Below are positions 10,767 to 18,763 of a stretch of DNA of 64,000 bases, one piece after another. The notes beneath the pieces were generated by a model. The model searched no databases. It saw only the letters and a program-made list of their open reading frames with translations, and was not told the DNA's origin. The translations under genes were made by a program, and so were the position numbers. The first letter of the stretch is position 1; each line of letters starts with the position of its first letter. The stretch spans positions 186,001-250,000 of the forward strand of contig NZ_PCPR01000002.1 in assembly GCF_002979775.1 (NCBI RefSeq). The letters are read 5' to 3'. This DNA is from Arthrobacter sp. MYb23. GTDB lineage: Bacteria > Actinomycetota > Actinomycetes > Actinomycetales > Micrococcaceae.

Positions 10767-12431
10767 CTACATCCGTTCCGGCGCCGAAACGCCCAGCAGT
10801 TCGAGTCCATTGGCAAGCACCTGGCTGGTGGCGTCATTGAGCCACAGGCGGGTGCGGTTGACATCCAGAACGGGATCGTCGCCCTGCGGCGACACCCGGC
10901 AGGCGTCATACCAGCGGTGGTAGGCGCCGGCAATGACCTCAAGGTGGCGGGCCACGCGGTGCGGCTCGCGCAGTTCGGCGGCCTTGGCCACGATGGAAGG
11001 ATAACTGCCCAGGTAGGACAGCAACTCGTTTTCCGTGGCGTGGTCCAGGAGAGAGGCGTCGAAGGCATCCACTCCATCAACCTGGCGCTCCACCCCGGCC
11101 TCGGCAGCGTTGCGTGCCGTGCCACGGGACCGGGCGTGGGCATACTGCACGTAGAACACCGGGTTCTCGTTGCTGTGCTTCTTCAGCAGTTCCGGATCCA
11201 GCGTCAGAGGCGAATCGGCCGGGAAACGGGCCAGGGAGTACCTGACGGCGTCCTTGCCAAGCCAGGAGATGAGGTCCTTGAGCTCAATGATGTTGCCGGC
11301 ACGCTTGGACAACTTGGCACCGTTGACGGACACAAGTTGTCCGATCAGGACCTCGATGTTGACCTCGGGATCATCGCCCGCACAGGCCGCAATGGCCTTA
11401 AGGCGGTTGATGTACCCATGGTGGTCTGCGCCGAGCAGGTAGATCTTTTCGGTAAAGCCGCGGTCCTTCTTGGAGAGGTAGTACGCGGCGTCCGCAGCAA
11501 AATAGGTGGGTTCGCCATTGGCACGGATCATGACACGGTCTTTGTCGTCGCCGAAGTCTGTGGTGCGCAACCAAACAGCACCGCCGTCGTCGAACACGTG
11601 GCCTTGCTCGCGAAGGCGGGCGACGGCGGATTCGATGGCACCGGCGTCGTGCAGTTCCTTCTCCGAGAAGAAGACATCAAACTCCACCCCGAACTCCGCC
11701 AAGGTGGTCTTGATGTCCGCCATCTGGGCCTCGTACGCAGCGGCACGAATGACGGGCAAAGCTGCCTCGTCGGTCAGCTCGCGGATGCCGGGGTGCGCCT
11801 TGAGGACTTCGTCGCCAAGTTCACGGATGTATTCGCCCGGGTAACCACCCTCCGGAACGCCGCGGCCGTGAAGCCGGGAGAGGACGGAGTTGGCAAAGAC
11901 GTTCATCTGCGAGCCGGCGTCGTTGATGTAATACTCGGCGGTGACGTCGGCACCGGAGGCGCGCAGGACCCGGGCAACCGCATCGCCCAAGGCCGCCCAG
12001 CGGGTGTGCCCGATGTGGAGCGGACCCGTGGGATTCGCCGAAACGAACTCCATATTCACCACGCGGCCCGCGAGCGCCTGGTTGGTGCCGTAACTGGTTC
12101 CGGCCTCAACAATGGCCTTGGCAAGGACACCGGCAGTGGCGGCATCCACAGTGATGTTGAGGAAGCCGGGACCGGCAATTTCCACGCCCGTGACACCGGG
12201 AATGCCCTGCAGATGGCTGCTGAGAATTCCCGCGAATTCGCGTGGATTCATGCCGGCCTGCTTGGAGAGCTGCAGGGCGATGTTGGTGGCCCAGTCTCCA
12301 TGATCCCGGTTCTTAGGTCGCTCCACTCGCACGGAATCGGGCACAGCAGATTCCGTCAAGGTAATTTCGCCGGTAGAGACGGCGTCCTTAAGGCAGGCGG
12401 ATATGGCAGCAGAGAGTTCTTCGGGAGTCAC
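10767..12431 (-). CDS. argS: arginyl-tRNA synthetase
   Basis: Class I synthetase charging tRNA-Arg. The 554-residue protein has the ATP-binding HIGH motif at 139-142 (in NPTGPLHIGHTRWA), a KLSKRAGN version of the KMSKS loop and a C-terminal DALR anticodon-binding domain ending VSAPERM. An N-terminal tRNA-recognition domain precedes HIGH. The GTG start at 12431 heads the argS-lysA-hom-thrC-thrB series. A tRNA-Arg(CCG) gene lies 3 kb away, but the two are not obviously linked. Confidence 0.96.
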   Translation of the reverse strand: MTPEELSAAISACLKDAVSTGEITLTESAVPDSVRVERPKNRDHGDWATNIALQLSKQAGMNPREFAGILSSHLQGIPGVTGVEIAGPGFLNITVDAATAGVLAKAIVEAGTSYGTNQALAGRVVNMEFVSANPTGPLHIGHTRWAALGDAVARVLRASGADVTAEYYINDAGSQMNVFANSVLSRLHGRGVPEGGYPGEYIRELGDEVLKAHPGIRELTDEAALPVIRAAAYEAQMADIKTTLAEFGVEFDVFFSEKELHDAGAIESAVARLREQGHVFDDGGAVWLRTTDFGDDKDRVMIRANGEPTYFAADAAYYLSKKDRGFTEKIYLLGADHHGYINRLKAIAACAGDDPEVNIEVLIGQLVSVNGAKLSKRAGNIIELKDLISWLGKDAVRYSLARFPADSPLTLDPELLKKHSNENPVFYVQYAHARSRGTARNAAEAGVERQVDGVDAFDASLLDHATENELLSYLGSYPSIVAKAAELREPHRVARHLEVIAGAYHRWYDACRVSPQGDDPVLDVNRTRLWLNDATSQVLANGLELLGVSAPERM

Positions 12432-12680
12432 GCTTCTAGCCTACCGGGGGCCCGCAAAGTCGCGGAATTGAGGGTCCCGTATGTGGATACCGTGGACACA
12501 GACCAATCACAGGAATGGCTGTCGGAGGGCACAGACTGAACCATTACGCTGAATTCAACGTTGTGAACACGTAGGAGGTGGCCTCGGATCCGGAAACCCG
12601 TTGGTCATCCCGGTAAACGCAGCAACCCTGACGAAAATGACCATTGACGAATTTCTTGTCCAGTTGAAACGAGCAGAATC
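12432..12680. promoter_or_regulatory. divergent region between argS and the FMN-lipoprotein gene
   Basis: These 249 bp must hold promoters for both flanking transcripts. No clear -35/-10 pair could be picked. A 27-codon frame starting at a TTG near 12600 (or 15 codons from an ATG near 12636) ends in TCATGA, overlapping the ATG of the FMN-binding gene. The lack of a good ribosome-binding site before that ATG makes translational coupling possible but unproven. Confidence 0.35.
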
Positions 12681-13175
12681 ATGACTACGCCACTCCGCAA
12701 GAGCCTCTACGTTGGTTTCGCGGGCCTCTCCATCATCGGAACAGCCGCGGCATGCGCCCCCACCACCACAGCGCCCACAACCCAGACCCCGGCTACCCAG
12801 GATGGTGGTCAGGCCGCAACCGGCACCCCGACATCTGCAGCCACGTCATCATCTACGGCTGTCGCTTCAACAGGCGGGTCCACTTATAAGGACGGAACCT
12901 ACAGCTCTGACGGCACGTACACCTCGCCCAATGGCCAGGAAACTGTGGGTGTTGAACTAACACTGGCGGCCGATAAGGTTTCTGCGGTCAACATCACGGT
13001 CCACCCTTCCAACCCCAATACCAAGAAGTTCCAGGGTGAATTCGCCGGTGGCATCGCCGCGCAGATTGTGGGCAAGGACATCGACGACCTCAACGTCTCC
13101 AAGGTGGCTGGCTCTTCGCTGACCTCCGGTGGCTTCAACGAAGCCGTGGAACAGATCAAGTCCAAGGCCAAGTAA
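12681..13175 (+). CDS. FMN-binding domain lipoprotein (covalent flavin carrier candidate)
   Basis: A 164-residue secreted protein. Residues 1-25 form a signal sequence ending in a lipobox-like TAAAC with Cys25. Residues 26-65 are a Thr/Ala/Ser-rich linker, and 66-164 match the FMN_bind fold (YKDGTY...VSAVNITVHPSN...). The C-terminal segment KVAGSSLTSGGF lines up with the SGATxTS motif on which ApbE attaches FMN through a phosphoester to Thr; here the acceptor position would be Ser146, flanked by Thr148. The next gene encodes an ApbE-type enzyme and the third an RnfD-like membrane protein with an NAD(P)H module, so this is probably the extracytosolic electron carrier of that chain. No haem or iron-sulphur motifs are present. 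Confidence 0.82.
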   Translation: MTTPLRKSLYVGFAGLSIIGTAAACAPTTTAPTTQTPATQDGGQAATGTPTSAATSSSTAVASTGGSTYKDGTYSSDGTYTSPNGQETVGVELTLAADKVSAVNITVHPSNPNTKKFQGEFAGGIAAQIVGKDIDDLNVSKVAGSSLTSGGFNEAVEQIKSKAK

Positions 13176-13180
13176 CGGCC

Positions 13181-14053
13181 ATGCCGCACCCTGGCTGGAG
13201 GACCTTCAGTTTCGAAGGGATCGGTACGCAGTGGGAGATTTCGACGCCGGTCGAGATTGCTCCCGCAGTCCGGGGCGAATTGCATAAGACAGTTGCAGAG
13301 TACGACCAGACGTGGTCGCGGTTCAGGCCCGACTCTTTGGTCTCCGGAGTGTCCCGCGGACCAGGCCGGATAACGCTGCCGGAGCATGCCACCGCCCTCC
13401 AGGAGGTGTACTCCGCGCTGTATCGCCTCAGCGATGGCGCCATGACCCCGCTCATCGGCAGCAGCCTGGAGCGGCTGGGGTATGACTCCGCTTACACGCT
13501 TACTCCTGCCGGAAATCCCCTGGCCCCACCCCGGTGGGAAGACGTCCTTGACTGGAACGGCACGGAGCTGGCCGCACAAGCGCCGGTGGTCTTGGACGTG
13601 GGGGCCGCCGGCAAGGGCCAACTTGTAGACCTTCTGGGCGAAGTCCTGCACCAGAGCGGCCATGCCGATTTCCTGGTGGACGGAAGCGGCGACATGCTGC
13701 ACGCCGGCAATCATCCGGTCACCGTTGCCCTGGAGCATCCCTATAACCCGCGGCAGGCCATAGGCACTGTGGTGCTGGACAACGCGGCCCTCTGCGCTTC
13801 GGCTTCCAACCGCCGTACATGGGGCGATGGTCTCCATCATGTCCTGGATGGGACCACTGGCACACCAATTGACACCACGGTGGCTACCTGGACCATTGCG
13901 GCGAGCGCCCTGGAAGCGGACGCACTGGCCACCGCATTGTTCATGCTTGAGCCTCCTCGGGTGGAGGAGGAATTTGAATTCTCCTGGCTTAAGGTGTCCT
14001 CCAGCGGTGCCGCCACGTTTTCGACCCGTTTTGAGGGGAGACTGTTCACATGA
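13181..14053 (+). CDS. ApbE-family FAD:protein FMN transferase
   Basis: ApbE enzymes split FAD and link FMN covalently to a Thr or Ser of a target protein. The 290-residue sequence shows the family features in order: FSFEGIGTQWEIST near the start, DVGAAGKGQLVDLL near residue 145 (family D.G...KG...D), the acidic FLVDGSGDMLHAG, and EADALATALFML near the end (family AD..aTalf). The HVLDGTTGTP block has DG where most members have DP. No signal peptide is seen, so export or the side of the membrane where it acts is unclear. It lies five bases after the FMN-binding protein, its likely target, and overlaps the next gene by four. Confidence 0.87.
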   Translation: MPHPGWRTFSFEGIGTQWEISTPVEIAPAVRGELHKTVAEYDQTWSRFRPDSLVSGVSRGPGRITLPEHATALQEVYSALYRLSDGAMTPLIGSSLERLGYDSAYTLTPAGNPLAPPRWEDVLDWNGTELAAQAPVVLDVGAAGKGQLVDLLGEVLHQSGHADFLVDGSGDMLHAGNHPVTVALEHPYNPRQAIGTVVLDNAALCASASNRRTWGDGLHHVLDGTTGTPIDTTVATWTIAASALEADALATALFMLEPPRVEEEFEFSWLKVSSSGAATFSTRFEGRLFT

Positions 14054-15552
14054 TTGCCGCTAAGTCCCGAGTGGACACCTGGTTGGGCCGCTTCACCATG
14101 TACCGCTTGATTCTCTGGGTGTTGGGCGTGCTTGCGGCCTACAGCATGATCCTGAACATCCTGGGGTGGTTGACCTTCGGCCTGCCAGAGATGCTGGTTC
14201 ATTTGGTTCTTTGCCTGGCCGTGACCTATGCGTCCAGCCGGCTGCTTGCCCTGCTCTTCGGGGTCAAACCCCATACGGAGTCCTCGCTGATCACCGGGCT
14301 GCTGCTGTACTTCCTGTTCTGGCCTGCCTTCGGAGTGATGGATATGGCGGGCGTTGCCTTGGCTTGCGTGCTGGCCAGCGTCTCCAAGTATGCCCTGGCC
14401 TTCCGAGGGCGCCATATTTTCAACCCGGCCGCGGTGGGCGCGTTCATCACGGGGCTGACCGGATTGAACATCGCCACATGGTGGGCGGCAACGCCTGCCA
14501 TGCTCTGGATACTGGTTCCTGGAGTAGTGATGGTCCTTTACCGGACCCGGAAGATGCTGATGGCCACCGTTTTTTTGGTGGCTGCCACCAGCATCATCAC
14601 GGTGGAGCTGCTGGGCCGCAATATGACGTTGGGCCAGGCCCTGTGGCAGTCCCTGGCGCAACGGCCGCTGCTGTTTTTCGTAGGCTTCATGCTCTCGGAG
14701 CCCCTCACGCTGCCGCCCCGTCGCTGGCAGCAGCTGGGACTGGCCGCCGTCGTGGGTGTTGTCTTCGCGGTGCCCTACAACTTCGGCTTCATTGCCAACT
14801 CCCCGGAACTGGCACTGTTGCTGGGCAACCTCATTGCCTTCTTCCTGGGACAGCGCGGTGGCGTCCATCTGACGTTCAAGGGTTCACGCCCCCTCACCTC
14901 TGACAGTACTGAATTCAGGTTCGAACCGCAGAGGCCGGTGCGTTTCGCAGCGGGGCAGTTCATGGAACTGAACCTTCCCCATGCAGGCTCTGACGGCAAA
15001 GGGCGTCGTCGCGTCTTCAGCATTACCAGCGCGCCCGGTGCGGAGGACATCACGTTCGGCGTGGGTACGGCCGAGCCCCTCTCCACAGCCAAGAAGGCAC
15101 TGCTTGCGCTTCGACCCGGGGACAGCATTTCGGCAACAGCCGTGGGTGGGGACTTTGTCCTTCCGAACGACGCCGGGAAGCCAGTCCTGCTCATCGCCGC
15201 GGGAATCGGCATCACACCCTTCCTGTCGCAGCTGGCGGCCAAGGGCGCCGCACGCGACGCCGTGGTGCTTTACCTCGCGAAGAGCCGGGATGAGTTGGCC
15301 TGTGTGGAGCAACTGGAAGCGTCCGGTGCCAAGGTAATAGCCCGGCTCGCGGACGGGTCCGCTCCCCCGGACTTCATGCTCGACGCCGGCGCCACCCGGA
15401 TCGAGGCCCCGCGCCTGAAGGAGCTGGTTCCGGACATTGGGGATCGGGAAGTGTTTGTCTCCGGTTCCCCGGCAAGCGTGGATTCGCTGCGTGCGGCAGC
15501 ACGCGGTGCAGGAGCCCGCCGGGTCCATGTGGACTCGTTTGCGGGCTACTGA
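14050..15552 (+). CDS. RnfD/NqrB-like membrane protein fused to ferredoxin-NADP reductase-type oxidoreductase
   Basis: A 500-residue fusion. Residues about 15-270 are very hydrophobic with eight or so membrane spans and resemble the NqrB/RnfD family (KPHTESSLITGLLLYFLFWP, GRHIFNPAAVGAFITG). Residues about 285-500 are a soluble FNR-like module with the FAD motif RRVFSITSAP and the nucleotide motif LIAAGIGITPFLSQL. The order suggests that NAD(P)H electrons enter on the cytosolic module, cross the membrane through flavins in the NqrB-like part, and reach the FMN-binding lipoprotein outside. Its ATG overlaps the apbE stop (ATGA), so the three genes form one operon. The physiological acceptor is unknown. 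Confidence 0.83.
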   Translation: MIAAKSRVDTWLGRFTMYRLILWVLGVLAAYSMILNILGWLTFGLPEMLVHLVLCLAVTYASSRLLALLFGVKPHTESSLITGLLLYFLFWPAFGVMDMAGVALACVLASVSKYALAFRGRHIFNPAAVGAFITGLTGLNIATWWAATPAMLWILVPGVVMVLYRTRKMLMATVFLVAATSIITVELLGRNMTLGQALWQSLAQRPLLFFVGFMLSEPLTLPPRRWQQLGLAAVVGVVFAVPYNFGFIANSPELALLLGNLIAFFLGQRGGVHLTFKGSRPLTSDSTEFRFEPQRPVRFAAGQFMELNLPHAGSDGKGRRRVFSITSAPGAEDITFGVGTAEPLSTAKKALLALRPGDSISATAVGGDFVLPNDAGKPVLLIAAGIGITPFLSQLAAKGAARDAVVLYLAKSRDELACVEQLEASGAKVIARLADGSAPPDFMLDAGATRIEAPRLKELVPDIGDREVFVSGSPASVDSLRAAARGAGARRVHVDSFAGY

Positions 15553-15660
15553 TTGGCAGGGCCAGGGCCGGGCTCGCCGCGGTGGCGCCGGGTTTTCATT
15601 TGCGGCGCAGTGGCTGCTAAGCTCTAGGACGTCCCACCGGCAACGGAGGGAACCCTGGAT

Positions 15661-15733
15661 GCCCTCGTAGCTCAGGGGATAGAGCGTCTGCCTCCGGAGC
15701 AGAAGGCCGTAGGTTCGAATCCTATCGAGGGCA
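15661..15733 (+). tRNA. tRNA-Arg (anticodon CCG)
   Basis: A 73-nt cloverleaf: the acceptor stem GCCCTCG (15661-15667) pairs fully with CGAGGGC (15726-15732), followed by discriminator A. The anticodon stem TCTGC/GCAGA frames the loop CTCCGGA with anticodon CCG at 15694-15696, reading CGG. The T arm contains GGTTCGAATCC. The CCA end is not encoded. Confidence 0.97.
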
Positions 15734-15739
15734 CATTGA

Positions 15740-15771
15740 ATACCCCGCCAGCATTGCTGGCGGGGTATTTT
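15740..15771 (+). terminator. Rho-independent terminator after tRNA-Arg
   Basis: A perfect 13-bp stem (15740-15752 with 15756-15768) around ATT is followed by a short T run on the plus strand. It lies seven bases past the tRNA 3' end. Confidence 0.92.
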
Positions 15772-15890
15772 TGTGTGCCGGATACTCACTATCAGTTCGG
15801 GGCTTGCCGGTCCTGAACCGCAATAATGTCCGCCCCTGCTCCTAGGCTGAATTCAGTTGGTCATACCGATAGCCAAAGGGGTTTGCCGTG

Positions 15891-16931
15891 ATGTGCTCGA
15901 TCGTTCCGCCGTACATGCTTCGCAAGATAGCCGCCCAAAACGAGCCCCGGCTGCGGGCCGTTGCCAGGGCAGCCAAAGAGTCACTGCTGCACATCAAAGA
16001 CTTGCAAGCCATCCGCACAGCTCCCATCCCGCCTGCGCCACCCAGTGCCCGCCAGGCCAAGCCCGGCCCGCCGAAGCGGACCATTTATGATGCTGAGTCT
16101 TCAGAATCGCTGCCGGGACGTGTGATCCGAAAAGAAGGGGCGGCACCTGTTGGGGACGTGGCCGCCGACGAGGCCTATGACGGCCTCGGGAGCACGCATC
16201 GCCTGTATGGCGAGGTTTTCGGCAGGGACTCGATTGACGATGCCGGCCTCGTTCTGGATGCAACTGTCCATTACGGGAAGCTCTATGACAACGCCTTTTG
16301 GGATGGCTCCCAAATGGTTTTCGGCGATGGCGATGGGCAGATCTTCCAGCGCTTCACCAAGTCCCTCAGCGTCATCGGGCACGAACTCGCTCACGGGGTG
16401 ACCCAATACACTGCCAACCTGGCCTACCGGAACCAGGCCGGTGCGCTGAACGAGTCCATGTCTGACGTGTTCGGCGTCCTTGTGGAGCAGTATCTGAAGA
16501 AGGATTCTGCGGAGCAAGCCAGTTGGCTCATCGGTGAGGGACTCTTCACCGACCAGGTCCAAGGCGCCGCCTTACGCTCCATGAAGGCTCCGGGCACTGC
16601 TTACGACGACGACGTCCTCGGCAAGGATCCCCAGCCGGACTCCATGGATACGTACGTGCGGACCAGTGCTGACAATGGCGGAGTGCATATCAACTCCGGA
16701 ATCCCCAACAAGGCTTTCTATGTGGTGGCCACAGAACTTGGTGGCAATGCGTGGGAGGCGCCGGGCCAGATCTGGTACGGCACACTGACCAGCGGTAGCC
16801 TCCCCGCGACGTGCACGTTTGGAAAATTTGCCAAGACCACCGTGGCCACCGCCGAAGAACTCTTCGGTTCCGGTTCAGCGGAGCATGACGCCGTCCTGAA
16901 GGCGTGGGAGACTGTGAAGGTCAAGGTTTAG
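15891..16931 (+). CDS. protealysin-like M4 metalloprotease
   Basis: Zinc endopeptidase of the thermolysin family. The 346-residue protein lacks a signal peptide and begins MCSIVPPYML, the short propeptide start typical of protealysin-type M4 enzymes. The zinc motif HELAH is at residues 164-168, the third ligand is in ALNESMSDVFG (about 188), and the catalytic His is in GGVHINSGIPN (about 267), so the active site is complete. A GTG three bases upstream is an alternative start; AGGGG lies nine bases before the ATG. The following gene encodes an emfourin-like inhibitor, matching the known protealysin-emfourin pairing. The protease is probably stored intracellularly or exported by a non-Sec route. 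Confidence 0.93.
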   Translation: MCSIVPPYMLRKIAAQNEPRLRAVARAAKESLLHIKDLQAIRTAPIPPAPPSARQAKPGPPKRTIYDAESSESLPGRVIRKEGAAPVGDVAADEAYDGLGSTHRLYGEVFGRDSIDDAGLVLDATVHYGKLYDNAFWDGSQMVFGDGDGQIFQRFTKSLSVIGHELAHGVTQYTANLAYRNQAGALNESMSDVFGVLVEQYLKKDSAEQASWLIGEGLFTDQVQGAALRSMKAPGTAYDDDVLGKDPQPDSMDTYVRTSADNGGVHINSGIPNKAFYVVATELGGNAWEAPGQIWYGTLTSGSLPATCTFGKFAKTTVATAEELFGSGSAEHDAVLKAWETVKVKV

Positions 16932-17011
16932 TCAGCTGGCAGGGCCGGACTGTTCGCTTCCGTCCCTGCCGTTGGCTGGCTACGGAGCAAAAGAACGAGA
17001 AGCAGCCGGTC

Positions 17012-17314
17012 ATGAAGATCACGGTCCAACGCAGTGGGGGAATCGCAGCGATGACTCGCGTCTGGAGCGTGGACGCAGTGTCCCCCGATGACAAAGACCG
17101 ATGGGTTCCCATCGTGGAGGCTTGCCCTTGGGATGAAGCCAAGAGCCAAGCCCGGTTAGCCAACGAGCCGGACCGGTTCATGTACTCCATCAGGGCGGGC
17201 CAACGCCGTGCCACGCTCCCGGACCGCGCCGTCACGGGCCCTTGGCAGGAACTGGTGGAATGCGCCAAAGCTGAAGGATCAGAATCACAAGGCCAGCTGG
17301 GTAGCCGCCGCTAA
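17012..17314 (+). CDS. emfourin-type inhibitor of the adjacent M4 protease
   Basis: A 100-residue soluble protein starting MKITVQRSGGIAAMTRVWSV and containing WVPIVEACPWDE and SIRAGQRRATLPDRAVTG. Emfourin, the protealysin inhibitor described in Serratia, has the same small 'I.v.RSGGfaG...' opening and a conserved 'LP...l..pw..L' C-terminal half, and its genes sit beside protealysin genes. The frame is open further upstream, but the ATG at 17012 begins the conserved part and GAGAAG lies upstream. It starts 80 bp after the protease gene on the same strand. The call comes from pattern and context. Confidence 0.78.
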   Translation: MKITVQRSGGIAAMTRVWSVDAVSPDDKDRWVPIVEACPWDEAKSQARLANEPDRFMYSIRAGQRRATLPDRAVTGPWQELVECAKAEGSESQGQLGSRR

Positions 17315-17385
17315 AGCCAAAGCGCTGCAGCTCGGGCTGGCAGCCACCCTGCAATGCCTGCAGCGAACGCTCCCCCGCAGCTGCC

Positions 17386-18354
17386 TCAGATGGCTTCTGC
17401 CAACTGCCCCCGGAAGGCCCGCCTGTAGCTTTGTGGGCTGGTATCCAGCACCTTGGTGAAGTGGTGGCGCAGCAGCACCGAATGGCCGAATCCTGCTTCC
17501 CTGGCAATTTCGTCGATGTTCAACTCAGTGGTTTCCAACAGTTCCTGCGCCCTCAGCACACGTTGCGAGTTCAGCCAAGCGGCTGGCGTCGCCCCGGTTT
17601 CCGCCCGGAATCGGCGTGCGAACGTTCTGGGAGACATGTGGAGCCGTGCCGCCAGATCGTTCACGCTGTGCTCTTCGTCGAGGTGCTCAACCATCCAGCG
17701 CAGCAACGCCTCCATGGGCGCTGAACCGCAGCGGGGCATGGGGCGGTCAATGAACTGGGCCTGGCCACCGTCGCGATGTGGCGGGACCACCATGTCGCGT
17801 GCGATCGCGGCAGCAACGTTCGCCCCCAACTCCTCACGGACCAGATGGAGGCAAGCGTCGATTCCGGCGGCCGTACCGGCACTGGTGATGATGGTCCCGT
17901 CCTGTACATAGAGGACGTTCTCATCCACGATCGCGGCAGGGTACCGGCTGGCCAGGTCCTGGGAATAGTGCCAGTGCGTGGTGCACCGACGTCCGTCGAG
18001 GAGACCTGCACGGGCCAGGGCGTAGGCACCGGAGCAGATGGACATCACCCATGCACCGCGCGCGTGCGCGGCCCGCAAGGCATCCATGACCGACTCAGGC
18101 ACGTCCTGGTCATGCCCAAAGGGGGCCATGATGACAAGGTCCGCGTCGGCCGCTGCCTCGAGTCCCAGGTTCACGTGCAAGGACAGCCCGGACTTCATGC
18201 GAATATCGCCCGGTTCCGGGGCTACCACTCGGAAATCGAACGCCGGCACCCCGGCACCACGGTCCGATCGGTCGATGCCGAAGACTTCGAAAGCCGTGCC
18301 GAATTCGAAGATCGAGAAGTTGGGTACAACGATCACCGCCACTGATTTCAACAT
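17386..18354 (-). CDS. GlxA-family transcriptional regulator (DJ-1/PfpI + AraC HTH)
   Basis: A 322-residue regulator. Residues 1-180 form a DJ-1/PfpI-like amidotransferase fold (MLKSVAVIVVPNFSIFEFG; ICSGAYALARAGLLDGRRC with the nucleophile-elbow Cys). Residues about 215-315 are an AraC-type double helix-turn-helix (LHMSPRTFARRFRAETGATP, IAREAGFGHSVLLRHHF). The frame extends upstream, but the ATG at 18354 has GGAGA five bases before it and starts the conserved domain. It is divergent from a small membrane-protein gene 81 bp away. The effector is unknown. Confidence 0.88.
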   Translation of the reverse strand: MLKSVAVIVVPNFSIFEFGTAFEVFGIDRSDRGAGVPAFDFRVVAPEPGDIRMKSGLSLHVNLGLEAAADADLVIMAPFGHDQDVPESVMDALRAAHARGAWVMSICSGAYALARAGLLDGRRCTTHWHYSQDLASRYPAAIVDENVLYVQDGTIITSAGTAAGIDACLHLVREELGANVAAAIARDMVVPPHRDGGQAQFIDRPMPRCGSAPMEALLRWMVEHLDEEHSVNDLAARLHMSPRTFARRFRAETGATPAAWLNSQRVLRAQELLETTELNIDEIAREAGFGHSVLLRHHFTKVLDTSPQSYRRAFRGQLAEAI

Positions 18355-18435
18355 ATCTCCAGTGTGGCAGAAAATCGTCCATATGGGGCATTTCTGCCAC
18401 TGTTTCTTGATGCGCCACAGGAGCAGGCTTGAGAC

Positions 18436-18606
18436 ATGGAAATCTTCGGAATCATCCTCTTCATCGTCCTCATCACCGCCGTCGCAGCTACCATTTCTGC
18501 CCTGTTGAAGGATGGACGCGGACACAACCCGCCCATCAACTCCAAGGAACCCTGGAGCGCCTTCGACGCTCCGAGCAGCCCGTACTGGAACCCCCGCATC
18601 TACTAG
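18436..18606 (+). CDS. small single-span membrane protein, unknown function
   Basis: A 56-codon gene starting MEIFGIILFIVLITAVAA. Residues 2-24 are one strongly hydrophobic segment. The cytosolic or outer tail reads KDGRGHNPPINSKEPWSAFD and ends NPRIY, with several Pro and Trp residues and an ordered look rather than random translation. AGGAG lies twelve bases before the ATG. It is divergent from the glxA-like regulator and ends 157 bp before the WYL regulator. Codon use (third-position C rich) fits a real gene. Function is not recognised. Confidence 0.7.
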   Translation: MEIFGIILFIVLITAVAATISALLKDGRGHNPPINSKEPWSAFDAPSSPYWNPRIY

Positions 18607-18763
18607 GGGCATGCCAGCCCACTGCGAGGTCCACCACGCCACAACCAACCGACGCCCGCCCGTTCATGGAATTCTGCAGGATTTCTCGAACGGCGGGCGT
18701 CCCTGTGTCGTCCCATGCCAACCCAGGGTCCCTGCGGATGTCCCATGAGCTAGATTCACTTGC

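Noticed and set aside
10917..12539. 540-codon plus-strand open frame opposite argS
   Set aside because: argS motifs are complete on the minus strand; this frame mirrors them and has no own ribosome-binding site or family pattern.
12600..12682. Short upstream frame ending in ATGA overlap with the FMN lipoprotein gene
   Set aside because: Only 15-27 codons, no convincing ribosome-binding site; noted as a possibility within the intergenic entry but not called a gene.
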